In this document: positions 1-9,286 of the stretch, piece after piece
Numbering within the stretch: the stretch's first letter is position 1
How the letters are laid out: every line of letters begins with the position of its first letter
Source: Agarilytica sp045430305
GTDB lineage: Bacteria; Pseudomonadota; Gammaproteobacteria; Pseudomonadales; Cellvibrionaceae
Assembly: GCA_045430305.1 (NCBI GenBank)
Contig: JAILXW010000002.1
Location: 744,001 to 808,000, forward strand
Direction: 5' to 3'
Length of the DNA stretch: 64,000 nucleotides
Translations under genes and position numbers: made by a program
The notes under the pieces: generated by a model
Database searches by the model: none
What the model was told of the DNA's origin: nothing
What the model saw: the letters and a program-made list of their open reading frames with translations, nothing else

Positions 1-79
1 CGCCTAAGCTCTCCCTTCTATACTAAGTAATACCCCTTCAAGATACCCGGTCTTAGCTCTGTTTAGCGTAAGAGGGAAT

Positions 80-2755
80 ATGAAATTCGCGTTTAAAAAC
101 TCCATCGGTGTGATGTTGCTTCGCATCGTTTTTGGCTGTTATTTACTGGTGACGTTTGTCTCAACCGTTGTACAGCTATATACGGAGTATACCTACGTAG
201 AAGACGAGGTTATAACAGAGCTTGCTAACGTAGGGCGATCGTTTGAGGAAGCGTTGGCCTCCGCTTTATGGGCCTATGATCCAGGCGCCATTAATTCAAT
301 TTTATCAGGCATGGCAAAAGTGGAAGCCATCGCGGGTGTTGAAGTCAAAAGCAGCGAGGGAAAAACCGAAGCAAATTCTGGCTTTTTTACGGAGAGCATC
401 TCAGGCTCGCGCCCGCTTACGTCAATTGTATCAAATGGTATTCATGCCTCCGAAATTGCTTTAATGATTAATGGGGAAGAGCATGTTGTTTATCAATATA
501 AATTGAATATTTATTACGATAAATTACTGGGGCAGCCGCAACAGCTTATTGGTAGTGCAGATATTTATGCCTCGCGTACTACAGTTGTTCAGCGTTTTAA
601 AGACAGCTTAATATTAATATTAATCAGCGCTGTGGTAAAAACGACGGCACTGTGGGTGATATTTTTATATTTTTCTCGCAGGCTATTGTCCCGACCTTTA
701 TTAGACTTAACGAAAGCATCAAGCTCTCTCGCAGGAGATGTCGCGCATAGTGAAGAAGTGTCACGTCGCCTAGAAGAGAAAGCGAATTCCAGTAGTCGTA
801 ATGAACTACAACATCTTGCGCGCAGCTTTTTAAATATGCGCAACAATGTGCTTGATAAAATAGAAAATCTTGATGCGCTTAATCATTTTGCTGTTGCTTT
901 AACTCAAACTAAAACGCATAACGCCATCTACGAAAGATTGTTTCATCAGTTAGTCAAAACCTTCGGGGCGGAAGGTGCCGTGGTGATTGATAATAAAAAC
1001 AAAATAGTGTGGGCCTCAGAAGAGGAGGGCGCCGAGCGGGCATTAAAAAACACTTTGCAGTCAGAAGAAAACGATTTTCGTCTTGACGTCATACGTGGCA
1101 ATAGGGATATCGTATACAACGAAGTTTCTCTGCATGGAAAGGGCTCTAGCGCCGATGGCAAGGTTTCCGCGATTTCTATGCCTTTACTCTACATACCGAT
1201 CTCTTTGAATGCTCAAAATCACAAAGAAATTTGGGTGCTAGGTACAATAATTAAGGCTCGCCGTAGTCACGATGGAAAACTAAATGAAGAAAGTCTTAGT
1301 TTTTTACAGGTGCTTAGTAATCTTGTGAGTGCAACCTTGATAAATCTTGAGCAGAAAGAAGTCATCGAAAACCAGAACCGATATTTAGAAGCTCGCGTAC
1401 TTGAGCGCACGCAAGCGCTCACGGAAGAGAATAAAGAATTACGCCAGATGACGGTGCGAGACCCTGTGACTCGATTGCCCAACCGTACTTTGTATATCGA
1501 TCGTTTACATCATATGATCGAATTTGCAGTGCGTGAAAATCGGCGATTTGCGGTTTTGAGTATAGAGTTTTCACAGCTTGATGATTGGAATAGCGCCTTC
1601 GATACTGAAACTGTCGATAATGTGCTCGAAGAGATTGGCCGAAGATTTTCGAGCGCCTTAAGAAAGAGCGATACTCTAGCGCGTATAAGTAAGCAAGAGC
1701 TGGGTGCAATACTGATCGGTAATAATATCGAATCGTCGATTGAATATGTCTTGGCTCGTATGCAATCCACATTACACGACACTATCGTAACGTCTGATGG
1801 TCACAGTTTTTTACCAACGGCTAAAATAGGCGTGTCCTTTTTTCCTGACCAAGGGGTCGAGGCAGAAAAACTTTTACGTAAATCCAATATCGCATTACAG
1901 CAAGCAAAACGCAGCGGCAAAGATTATTTTATGTATGAAACGCATGCAAATACTGAAGATGATGAGTTCCTGCATTTTGTGTTTGAGCTAGAGAATGCTA
2001 TTGAGCGAAGCCAGTTACGTTTGCACTTTCAGCCAGTTGTTGACTTTAAAACGAAAAGACCTTTGTACTATGAGGCGCTTTTGCGGTGGGAGCACCCTGC
2101 GCGGGGTTTAGTTCCGCCTGGTCTATTTATTCCTCATGCCGATCGCACGGGCTTTATTAGTGACATCACATTTTGGGTGGCTACGGAAGTGGCAAAGCTC
2201 GCATCTCAATGGCAGAACGACGGTATCCATGAGGTGATCTCTCTCAATATTTCGAGTCGCGTGTTTACACTGCCCGATTTGCCCGAACGTTTGGCGGATA
2301 TTTTTAATCAATTCGATGTTCAGATGGATACCATTAAATTAGAGATCCCCGAATCAGCGCTGTCTGCGCACCCAGATAATGCAATTTTGATGTTGAAAAA
2401 TCTTCGCCAAAAGGGCTTTTTGCTCTCAATTGATGATTTCGGCTTAGGTCAAACATCCATAGCATTGCTGACCCGTTTGCCCGTTCAAGAAATTAAAATC
2501 GACCGCTCCTTTATTACCGACAACATGCAGCAAAACCTGGATATCGTTAACGCCTCGATTAAGCTTGCGCACTCTCTGAACATCACGGTTGTCGCGGAAG
2601 GGGTAGAAAACCATCAGACCCTCAAGATACTCCAAGAGCACTATTGTGATGCGGCCCAGGGTTATCATATATGTCGCCCAGATGATGTTCTTGTTATCGA
2701 GAAGTGGATTAGCGATTGCGAAGACCACGGCCTGGGCTTTCTGCCTAAATCCTAG
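80..2755 (+). CDS. Membrane-bound EAL phosphodiesterase with degenerate GGDEF domain
   Basis: Predicted to hydrolyse cyclic di-GMP at the inner membrane. Order of parts (891 aa): N-terminal membrane segment at about 12-32, a periplasmic sensor region to about 172, a second membrane segment at about 173-198, a HAMP-like linker, a GAF-like region (about 265-425), a short coiled coil, GGDEF (about 455-615) and EAL (about 630-880). The EAL motif is intact (EALLR, E665) as are DDFG and the KIDRSFI and VAEGVE blocks, so phosphodiesterase activity is likely. The GGDEF signature is replaced by SKQEL at 537-541, so this half should not make c-di-GMP and may be regulatory. ATG start with GAGGG about 5 bases upstream. 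It stands alone; the next gene is about 175 bases away. The ligand of the sensor region is unknown. Confidence 0.9.
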   Translation: MKFAFKNSIGVMLLRIVFGCYLLVTFVSTVVQLYTEYTYVEDEVITELANVGRSFEEALASALWAYDPGAINSILSGMAKVEAIAGVEVKSSEGKTEANSGFFTESISGSRPLTSIVSNGIHASEIALMINGEEHVVYQYKLNIYYDKLLGQPQQLIGSADIYASRTTVVQRFKDSLILILISAVVKTTALWVIFLYFSRRLLSRPLLDLTKASSSLAGDVAHSEEVSRRLEEKANSSSRNELQHLARSFLNMRNNVLDKIENLDALNHFAVALTQTKTHNAIYERLFHQLVKTFGAEGAVVIDNKNKIVWASEEEGAERALKNTLQSEENDFRLDVIRGNRDIVYNEVSLHGKGSSADGKVSAISMPLLYIPISLNAQNHKEIWVLGTIIKARRSHDGKLNEESLSFLQVLSNLVSATLINLEQKEVIENQNRYLEARVLERTQALTEENKELRQMTVRDPVTRLPNRTLYIDRLHHMIEFAVRENRRFAVLSIEFSQLDDWNSAFDTETVDNVLEEIGRRFSSALRKSDTLARISKQELGAILIGNNIESSIEYVLARMQSTLHDTIVTSDGHSFLPTAKIGVSFFPDQGVEAEKLLRKSNIALQQAKRSGKDYFMYETHANTEDDEFLHFVFELENAIERSQLRLHFQPVVDFKTKRPLYYEALLRWEHPARGLVPPGLFIPHADRTGFISDITFWVATEVAKLASQWQNDGIHEVISLNISSRVFTLPDLPERLADIFNQFDVQMDTIKLEIPESALSAHPDNAILMLKNLRQKGFLLSIDDFGLGQTSIALLTRLPVQEIKIDRSFITDNMQQNLDIVNASIKLAHSLNITVVAEGVENHQTLKILQEHYCDAAQGYHICRPDDVLVIEKWISDCEDHGLGFLPKS

Positions 2756-2792
2756 CCATCCATATGGGCTGTTTTTTGTTACACTACGCTCC

Positions 2793-2827
2793 ACGCTCAG
2801 TCACAGTTAGCTCTGTTAGCTGAGCGT
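2793..2827. repeat. 8+4 bp stem-loop between the EAL gene and the coiled-coil gene
   Basis: ACGCTCAG at 2793-2800 pairs perfectly with CTGAGCGT at 2820-2827, and inside it ACAG pairs with CTGT around a six-base loop. No T tract follows, so it is not a standard intrinsic terminator. It could be a 3' stabilising hairpin of the upstream gene or an operator. Confidence 0.5.
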
Positions 2828-2929
2828 CAGAAGGTTGGTGGCCCAAATAAAGATTTCTGAATACCGGGCCCACCTGAAATACCGAGTACCTCAAATAATC
2901 GAGTATCAAAAAGATAGTGACGCGAGCGC

Positions 2930-3694
2930 ATGGGCGATAGAAAAGAACCAACCATATCTACATATGCCATATCGAAAGAAGAGGCAGCGGCTTCAAAAGG
3001 GCAACAAAAAGGTCAACCATCGGCTAGACCACGTCAAGCCGCGCCTAAATCAGCACCTAAATCTGCGGCTAGGTCACCTGCGGCCAGGCCGATTGTTCAG
3101 CAAAAATCGTCGCCGGTTGGGGTTTTCGCATTATTGATTGCTTTACTCGCCGGCGGGGCCGCCGGTTATTCCACATGGCGAATGCTGGAAGCGGAAAAAA
3201 TGTTAGGTGAAGCAGACCTTAGAATTGCCGATTTAGAGGGCAAATTTGAAATGTCTGGTGATGAGGCCAATGCCAGCTCGGCCACGATGCAGGCAAAGCT
3301 CAAATGGGCAGATTCGGAAATTCGCAAGCTGTGGGGGGTTTCTTATGATACCAACCGCAAAGCAATCGAGACCAATAAGGCGGCCATTGCTAAAGCCTCG
3401 AAAGCCACATCTGGTATTGATCGTAAAATTAAAGCTGCGACGCAAACCCTTGCTGGTGATTTGAGGGTGGCCAGTGAATTGGTGGATGCCCAGCAGTCTT
3501 CAATGGAGTCTATTGAGGCTCAAAATGCGGAGATTACGCGCGACTACCAAGCGCTTGTCGATAAGCTCAATATTCTTGATTCTAATCGTAAAGAGCTAGA
3601 GCGTCGTATTCAAACCAATGAACAAGCCATTGAAGCAATCGATGCTTTCCGACGCAACGTAAACCAGCAATTGCTGCAAATACGCGGCGGCTAA
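2930..3694 (+). CDS. Single-pass membrane protein with long coiled coil, function unknown
   Basis: 254 aa. I do not recognise a named family. The first 60 residues are polar and rich in Ala, Pro, Lys and Gln. One membrane segment follows at about 63-82 (FALLIALLAGGAAGY), then about 170 residues of heptad-like, Ala/Glu/Lys/Gln-rich sequence to the C terminus. The topology is most likely cytoplasmic N terminus with the coiled coil in the periplasm. An in-frame stop at 2918-2920 makes ATG 2930 the first possible start; no good ribosome site is visible. It precedes fumarase by 86 bases on the same strand, so co-transcription is possible. A role in envelope organisation is only a guess. Confidence 0.7.
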   Translation: MGDRKEPTISTYAISKEEAAASKGQQKGQPSARPRQAAPKSAPKSAARSPAARPIVQQKSSPVGVFALLIALLAGGAAGYSTWRMLEAEKMLGEADLRIADLEGKFEMSGDEANASSATMQAKLKWADSEIRKLWGVSYDTNRKAIETNKAAIAKASKATSGIDRKIKAATQTLAGDLRVASELVDAQQSSMESIEAQNAEITRDYQALVDKLNILDSNRKELERRIQTNEQAIEAIDAFRRNVNQQLLQIRGG

Positions 3695-3780
3695 ATACTC
3701 AATATCACATTCAAAGCTTTGCGCATCATTCCGAGTGGTGGTGTGCAAATTCATCTCAACAAAATTAGCGGTAAATATTC

Positions 3781-5298
3781 ATGACAACCACTATTCGTCA
3801 AGACGACCTTATCGAAAGCGTTGCAGACGCACTTCAGTTTATTTCTTACTATCACCCAAAAGATTTTATTGATGGGGTACACGAAGCCTATAAGCGGGAA
3901 GAAAGCCAAGCGGCGAAAGATGCGATGGCGCAAATTCTGATTAATTCTCGTATGTGTGCCGAAGGCCACCGGCCCATTTGTCAAGACACCGGTATTGTCA
4001 GCGTGATTATGAAAATTGGTATGAACGTCCAGTGGGATGCCGACATGAGCATCGACGACATGGTGAACGAAGGGGTTCGCCGTGCATACAACCACCCAGA
4101 CAATAAACTACGCGCCTCTGTTTTGGCTGACCCTGATGGCGCGCGTAAAAACACTGGCGACAACACGCCAGCAATGATCACTTATAAAATGGTTCCGGGT
4201 AACACAGTCACTTGCCATGTAATGGCGAAAGGCGGTGGTAGTGAAGCGAAAACCAAATTCGCCATGCTCAACCCATCGGACTCTGTTGTGGATTGGGTGT
4301 TAAAAATGGTTCCAACAATGGGCGCTGGTTGGTGTCCACCAGGAATTCTCGGCATTGGTATTGGTGGTACTGCCGATAAAGCCCTCGCTATGGCAAAAGA
4401 AGCCTTATTAGACCCGATCGATATTCACGACCTGAAAGACCGCGGTGCAGATAACCGAGCGGAAGAGTTGCGTTTGGAATTGTTCGATAAGGTGAACAAG
4501 CTTGGTATTGGTGCTCAAGGCTTGGGTGGCTTAACTACCGTGTTAGATGTAAAAGTAAAAGACGGCCCAACGCACGCCGCGAATAAACCTGTCGCAATTT
4601 TGCCAAACTGTGCCGCAACGCGTTTGTGTAAATTTACCTTGGATGGTTCTGGCCCCTCTTTGCAAACACCTCCGAATGTGGATGACTGGCCAGAAATTAC
4701 TTGGGAAGTGGGTAATGCACGTCGGGTAAACCTTGATGAGATTACAAAAGAAGATGTTGCCGAATGGAAAACCGGCGAAACCGTTTTATTGTCAGGAAAA
4801 TTACTAACAGGTCGAGATGCTGCTCACAAACGAATGGTAGATATGATCGCCAACGGCGAAACACTTCCAGTCGATTTTAAAAACCGCATGATTTACTACG
4901 TGGGTCCGGTTGATCCAGTGGGTGATGAAGTGGTTGGCCCGGCAGGCCCAACAACAGCAACGCGTATGGATAAATTCACACGCACGATGCTGGAAGAAAC
5001 AGGCCTTATTGGTATGGTAGGTAAAGCCGAGCGCGGTGCAATCGCCATTGAAGCGATTAAAGATAACAAAGCCGTGTATTTGATGGCCGTAGGTGGCTCT
5101 GCTTATCTCGTTTCTAAAGCGATTAAGGCATCTAAAGTTGTGGGCTTTGCTGATCTGGGTATGGAAGCGATTTACGAGTTCGAAGTAGAAGATATGCCGG
5201 TTACAGTGGCGGTTGATTCCAACGGTGAATCGGTGCATCAAACTGGGCCTCAAATATGGCAGGCGAAGATTGAAGAGCACGCTATAGAGGTTAAATAG
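3781..5298 (+). CDS. fumA: Fumarate hydratase, class I (iron-sulfur)
   Basis: Catalyses reversible hydration of fumarate to L-malate in the TCA cycle, in the cytoplasm. The 505-aa protein is the fused two-domain class I form (alpha part N-terminal, beta part C-terminal). Likely 4Fe-4S ligands are C67 (CQDTG), C185 (GWCPPG) and C277 (NCAATR), spaced as in FumA-type enzymes. The C-terminal swivelling domain holds the GPAGPTTATRMD block. Oxygen-sensitive class I enzymes are often the aerobic low-iron-cost counterpart of FumC; no fumC lies in the window. PhhB follows 33 bases downstream on the same strand. FumA, FumB and related two-domain enzymes cannot be separated by eye, so the symbol is approximate. 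Confidence 0.93.
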   Translation: MTTTIRQDDLIESVADALQFISYYHPKDFIDGVHEAYKREESQAAKDAMAQILINSRMCAEGHRPICQDTGIVSVIMKIGMNVQWDADMSIDDMVNEGVRRAYNHPDNKLRASVLADPDGARKNTGDNTPAMITYKMVPGNTVTCHVMAKGGGSEAKTKFAMLNPSDSVVDWVLKMVPTMGAGWCPPGILGIGIGGTADKALAMAKEALLDPIDIHDLKDRGADNRAEELRLELFDKVNKLGIGAQGLGGLTTVLDVKVKDGPTHAANKPVAILPNCAATRLCKFTLDGSGPSLQTPPNVDDWPEITWEVGNARRVNLDEITKEDVAEWKTGETVLLSGKLLTGRDAAHKRMVDMIANGETLPVDFKNRMIYYVGPVDPVGDEVVGPAGPTTATRMDKFTRTMLEETGLIGMVGKAERGAIAIEAIKDNKAVYLMAVGGSAYLVSKAIKASKVVGFADLGMEAIYEFEVEDMPVTVAVDSNGESVHQTGPQIWQAKIEEHAIEVK

Positions 5299-5331
5299 CG
5301 TCAACCCAATTAGGTCTAGAGGAGAAAAGGT

Positions 5332-5673
5332 ATGACTGAACTATCTTCCGGAGTGTGTGAGCCTTGCCGTGTTGGTGCGCCGCGCTTGAGTGATGAAGAG
5401 CTCGTCAATCTGTCTTCTCAAATCCCTGAGTGGCGTGTTGTCGAGGTGGGAGGGGTGAAGCAACTTCATCGGCAGTTTTCATTCGAGAATTTTGTAAGCG
5501 CTATTACTTTCGCTAATAAAGTGGGTGACCTTGCGGAAGCGCAAGGGCATCACCCCGCACTTTTGATTGAGTGGGGCCGTGTGAAAGTGATGTGGTGGAC
5601 TCATAAAATTGACGGTTTGCATAAAAATGATGTGATTATGTCTGCTAAAACTGATCAAATATTTTCCGCTTAG
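5332..5673 (+). CDS. phhB: Pterin-4a-carbinolamine dehydratase
   Basis: Dehydrates 4a-hydroxytetrahydrobiopterin to recycle the pterin cofactor of aromatic amino acid hydroxylases. The family signature is present: GHHPALLIEW, then WWTHKIDGLHKND, giving the histidine pair and the downstream Trp/His and Asp. At 113 aa it has the normal length. The start at 5332 is supported by GAGGAG about 7-12 bases upstream. No phenylalanine hydroxylase gene is adjacent, so the partner must be elsewhere or the protein acts as a general pterin dehydratase. Confidence 0.92.
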   Translation: MTELSSGVCEPCRVGAPRLSDEELVNLSSQIPEWRVVEVGGVKQLHRQFSFENFVSAITFANKVGDLAEAQGHHPALLIEWGRVKVMWWTHKIDGLHKNDVIMSAKTDQIFSA

Positions 5674-5686
5674 CGCGATTGTACTT

Positions 5687-5881
5687 ATGGATAATGTTGT
5701 TCCTTTCAAAGCGCCTAAGAAAAAAAGCCCCAAAGAGAAACATAAGGGTAAAACACTCTGTCGTCACGGCTATCACAAGTGGAAGGTGGTCACAGAAAAT
5801 CAGTTTGATGTAAAACAGGGAAAGCTCGTCACGGTGTCAGAATGTGAGCGTTGTGGAAAGCGTAAATCAGAACTACGCTAG
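5687..5881 (+). CDS. Small basic zinc-ribbon-like protein
   Basis: 64 aa, strongly basic N-terminal half (PKKKSPKEKHKGK), followed by CRHGYHKW and, about 30 residues later, CERCGKRK. The Cys/His pairs are consistent with one structural zinc site. Function unknown. It begins 13 bases after phhB and is followed by the SprT-like gene, so it may share their transcript. No strong ribosome site is seen, but the codon pattern and paired Cys motifs argue for a real gene. Confidence 0.6.
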   Translation: MDNVVPFKAPKKKSPKEKHKGKTLCRHGYHKWKVVTENQFDVKQGKLVTVSECERCGKRKSELR

Positions 5882-5938
5882 CGTCATTTTTGATATGAGA
5901 CCAGTCGAGATGAATAAAAAGCCTTCCTATGTATTGTT

Positions 5939-6451
5939 ATGAAAATTGATTTTGATTGCATCCAGCGCGAGTATCAGCAAGCGCTAGAAGATTGTGATCG
6001 TGTTTTTCCTATTAAGCGGTGGTCACACGCCCCCCAACAAGTAAAACTCACACGCCATAAAACTAAATACGGTATGGCCATGCTTAGCGGCGATATATAC
6101 GTTAGCCATGCATTTATCGGCACGAACGCCATTAACAAACTGCGCGCAACTATTCGTCACGAGTTAGCTCACTTGGCCGTAGGTTTACGTCACCAGCACG
6201 ATAAATCCTTTCGTCAGTTTGAAGCCGCATTTGGAGCGAAGAAGAAAGTGCGCAAAGAAGAAATGCAGGAAGTGCACGACAATATCCCGTTTAAATGGCA
6301 GGTGATTGCGCACCTGGATAATGGAGTGGTGAAGGACATTGGTGGCGCTCATCGTCGTTCAAAACGATTTAAAAGTTATGCACCAAATAAGTTTAATTTT
6401 ATGACGGTAGATGGGGTTAAAGTAGAGCGTTTTGAGTTTGTTGAAAACTAG
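5939..6451 (+). CDS. SprT-like zinc metallopeptidase domain protein
   Basis: 170 aa. The SprT-type active-site helix is seen as RHELAHLAVG (HExxH), with a further His in RHQHDKSF that could be the third ligand. A C-terminal basic region (RRSKRFKSYAPNKF) occupies the place where many SprT proteins carry a zinc ribbon; no Cys pairs are present here. Related eukaryotic SPRTN proteins cleave DNA-protein crosslinks; bacterial SprT roles are not settled. It is convergent with uxuA. Confidence 0.8.
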   Translation: MKIDFDCIQREYQQALEDCDRVFPIKRWSHAPQQVKLTRHKTKYGMAMLSGDIYVSHAFIGTNAINKLRATIRHELAHLAVGLRHQHDKSFRQFEAAFGAKKKVRKEEMQEVHDNIPFKWQVIAHLDNGVVKDIGGAHRRSKRFKSYAPNKFNFMTVDGVKVERFEFVEN

Positions 6452-6486
6452 CCTGTTCGTATGCCCGAAAAATTAAAACCTATTTG

Positions 6487-7668
6487 CTAATCAAAAATAG
6501 CCCTTTTAATCGCCATTTCCATTCCGCGAATTTCAGCTAGGCCCTTCAGGCGCCCAATAGCCGAATACCCGGGGTTGGTGGTTTTATTTAAGTCATCTAA
6601 AATTTGATGGCCGTGATCAGGGCGAATAGGAATAAGTTGTTCTTCGCCACTTTCGCGGCGGCGGTTTTCTTCTTTTAATATTTCTAAAATCACACCGTAC
6701 ATGTCGACATCGCCGACTAGATGCGAAGCTTCATAAAAGCTTAAAGGGTTCTCTTCCCGTTGTGTCGCGCGCAGGTGGGCGAAATAAATACGGTTGCCGA
6801 AATGCTGGATCATATTGATCAGATCATTGTCGCTGTGTACCCCATAACTGCCCGTACACATGGTGATGCCATTGCTGATGCTGTCAGACACCGACATCAA
6901 CCACGCGATATCTTCCTTAGTCGATATAATGCGAGGCAACCCAAGTAGTGGGCGGGGTGGGTCGTCGGGGTGAATAGCCAAGCGCATACCGGTTTCTTCA
7001 CACACAGGAATGATTTGCGCTAAAAAATAGGCAAGGTGTTCGCGTAACTTGGTTTTGTCGATGCCGTCATAGCTGGCGAGGTGGGTACGAAATGCATCTA
7101 GCGTATAACCTTCTTCTGCACCGGGTAAACCGGCGATGATATTCTTCGTAAGTGTTTGACGCGCGTGCTTAGTGCTGCCTTCAAAATACTGAAGGGCGGC
7201 GAGTTTGTCTTTATCGCTATAATCATCTTCGGCGCCGGGTCGTTGCAGAATGTGTATATCAAAGGCAGCGAAAGCAATATGGTCAAAGCGTAAGGCTCTG
7301 GACCCGTCTGGCAGAGGGTAGGCGAGGTCGGTGCGCGTCCAGTCAAGTACGGGCATAAAGTTGTAGCACAGCGTTTGTATATCGCACTGAGCGAGATTTA
7401 GAATGCTTTGCTTGTAGTTGTCGATATACGCATTGAAGTTGCCACTGTGGCGTTTAATATCTTCGTGCAAGGGCACACTTTCTACCACAGACCACGTGAG
7501 AGATTTTTCTTCAATCAAGGCTTTCCGCTTTTGGATCTCTTCTTTTGTCCAGATTTCCCCGTTCGGGATATGGTGGAGCGCAGTGACAATACCTGTTGCA
7601 CCAGCCTGACGAATATCATTCAAACTAACAGGGTCATCTGGCCCGTACCAACGCCACGTTTGTTCCAT
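6487..7668 (-). CDS. uxuA: Mannonate dehydratase
   Basis: Dehydrates D-mannonate to 2-keto-3-deoxygluconate in glucuronate breakdown. The mature start MEQTWRWYGPDDPVSL matches the usual UxuA N terminus, giving 393 aa, the family length (about 394). The open frame continues upstream to 7884, but that extension crosses the divergent promoter and is not UxuA-like. Conserved blocks seen are HHIPNGEIW, LAIHPDDPP and IRPDHGHQ, with His/Asp residues expected to bind the divalent metal. It is divergent from uxuB-uxaC-kdgK, which encode the neighbouring steps. Confidence 0.95.
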   Translation of the reverse strand: MEQTWRWYGPDDPVSLNDIRQAGATGIVTALHHIPNGEIWTKEEIQKRKALIEEKSLTWSVVESVPLHEDIKRHSGNFNAYIDNYKQSILNLAQCDIQTLCYNFMPVLDWTRTDLAYPLPDGSRALRFDHIAFAAFDIHILQRPGAEDDYSDKDKLAALQYFEGSTKHARQTLTKNIIAGLPGAEEGYTLDAFRTHLASYDGIDKTKLREHLAYFLAQIIPVCEETGMRLAIHPDDPPRPLLGLPRIISTKEDIAWLMSVSDSISNGITMCTGSYGVHSDNDLINMIQHFGNRIYFAHLRATQREENPLSFYEASHLVGDVDMYGVILEILKEENRRRESGEEQLIPIRPDHGHQILDDLNKTTNPGYSAIGRLKGLAEIRGMEMAIKRAIFD

Positions 7669-7815
7669 AAATGTCTCTCGCCTACGCAAAAAAAGGGCTG
7701 AATAAAAGTTGGGCTGAGTATAAGACGATGCTCTACAAAGACAAATATAGCCTACAGAAGACATGAATAAAGCGGCTATACTTAGTGCACGCCTTCTCTG
7801 TCTGGAGCGCCATTC
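7669..7815. promoter_or_regulatory. Divergent uxuA/uxuB control region with 7-bp inverted repeat
   Basis: TATAGCC at 7746-7752 and GGCTATA at 7774-7780 form a perfect inverted repeat with 21 bases between the arms. Each arm overlaps a plausible -10: TATACT (7777-7782) on the plus strand and TATATT (7744-7749 read on the minus strand). No convincing -35 boxes go with them. No regulator gene lies in the cluster, so which protein would bind is unknown. Confidence 0.4.
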
Positions 7816-9279
7816 GTGTCTGCCAGTATTGTCCACATCGGCTTCGGTGCTTTTCATCGCGCTCATCAGCTGGTCTATGCCCAATCGCTAAAAAATATCG
7901 GCGCGTTTCCTTGGTCGTATTGCGCGGTGAGTTTGAATCGCACTGCAGATATCGAGGCGCTGCGCCAACAAGATTATATCTTTCACGTATGGGCGCAAGA
8001 CTGTGAGCGGGCAGAGCTGCACGAAGTGAATGTTGTGAGCGAAGCCTTGCACCCAAAGCTCGACGGCTTCGAGGCGATAGTTGAAAAAATTGCCGACCTT
8101 AATACAAAGATCATTTCGTTTACAGTTACAGAAAAAGCGTATTACATACAGCCTGGGAGTATGCGGCTAGATTGTAACAATGCCCAAATACTATACGACC
8201 TTGACCATGCTTTTTCTGAACCAGCAAGGTCACAAACGATTTTTGGTTTATTGGCTGCGGGCTTACAGAAGAGGCGTGAAGGTCATGGTGAAGGGCTTGC
8301 ACTACTTTCTTGCGATAACGTGCGTAGTAATGGAAAAGTGCTGGCTTCAGCGCTTATTCAATTCTGTGAGAAAGCGAATAAAGATTTAGCTGAGTGGATA
8401 AAAAAAGAAATCACCTTCCCGTGTACGATGGTCGATAGAATCGTTCCCAAAATGAATGCCGAGGCGCGCGATTTGTTAGAGAAAACCTGCGGTAGAAAAG
8501 ACGCCGTTGGCGTCGTTTGTGAGGGGTTTTCTCAATGGGTGATAGAAGATCGGTTTCCCCATGGGCGCCCAGATTGGGAAAGCGTAGGCGTTGAAATGGT
8601 AAGCGATGTTACGCCGTACGAAGAAATGAAACTGCGCATGTTAAATGGTGCTCATAGTTTTATTGCTTATGCGGGTGCAAGTATTGGTTGCACAAGTGTG
8701 AGCGAGTTTATGCAAAATGAGCGCAATAGTGCTTTGGTGCGACATTTTATGTTGCAAGAGCAGGCGGCGAGTATATCGCATCACGATGTAGATCAAGCCT
8801 CTCGATATGAACAATATGCGGATGCTCTCATTGAAAGATTCAAGAACCCGAATTTAGCGCACAAACTTTTGCAAATAGCGATGGATGGAAGCCAAAAAAT
8901 TCCACAGCGAATAGTACCCGCGCTTCTTATCAATACGTCAAAGAAAAATCATTGTGAGCTTGGTGTGCTCGCTATTGCAATCTGGCTTAATTATATTCGC
9001 CTTTGTTCGCAAGGTGATATACAAGGCAACAGTGAGGGTTTGCAAGATCCTCAATCTAAAGAGTTGCTTAGCTGCTTTGAAGCCAGTGCGGATTGCAGTG
9101 CCTCTGGAAAATCTATTTTAGAAAATAAAAGTATTTTTCCTGTAACGTTTATTGAAAATAAAATATTGATACCTGACATATTAAAAGCGCTAGTAGAATT
9201 GAAGATATGTGGTGTCAATGAGGTGCTGAATAAAAGAGTACATTTGCTAAAAGATACAGCGCTAGTTAATGCCTATTAG
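7816..9279 (+). CDS. uxuB: Fructuronate reductase / mannonate oxidoreductase
   Basis: Reduces D-fructuronate to D-mannonate with NADH. The 487-aa protein is a polyol-specific long-chain dehydrogenase: N-terminal nucleotide-binding motif GFGAFHRAHQ, a central block TMVDRIVPKM, and the catalytic-region lysine segment EEMKLRMLNGAHS typical of the mannitol dehydrogenase family. A GTG start at 7816 is favoured by GGAG at 7804-7807, eight bases upstream. It heads a plus-strand operon with uxaC and kdgK. Mannitol or tagaturonate dehydrogenases are the alternatives, but the neighbours settle it for fructuronate. Confidence 0.92.
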   Translation: MSASIVHIGFGAFHRAHQLVYAQSLKNIGAFPWSYCAVSLNRTADIEALRQQDYIFHVWAQDCERAELHEVNVVSEALHPKLDGFEAIVEKIADLNTKIISFTVTEKAYYIQPGSMRLDCNNAQILYDLDHAFSEPARSQTIFGLLAAGLQKRREGHGEGLALLSCDNVRSNGKVLASALIQFCEKANKDLAEWIKKEITFPCTMVDRIVPKMNAEARDLLEKTCGRKDAVGVVCEGFSQWVIEDRFPHGRPDWESVGVEMVSDVTPYEEMKLRMLNGAHSFIAYAGASIGCTSVSEFMQNERNSALVRHFMLQEQAASISHHDVDQASRYEQYADALIERFKNPNLAHKLLQIAMDGSQKIPQRIVPALLINTSKKNHCELGVLAIAIWLNYIRLCSQGDIQGNSEGLQDPQSKELLSCFEASADCSASGKSILENKSIFPVTFIENKILIPDILKALVELKICGVNEVLNKRVHLLKDTALVNAY

Positions 9280-9286
9280 AATGCAT

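Noticed and set aside
2835..3137. 100-codon plus-strand frame overlapping the coiled-coil protein gene
   Set aside because: It is out of frame with the better-supported gene, is rich in Arg/Lys from a shifted reading, and has no domain or ribosome site.
7669..7884. N-terminal extension of uxuA
   Set aside because: It crosses the divergent promoter and overlaps uxuB; the UxuA family begins at the Met at 7668.
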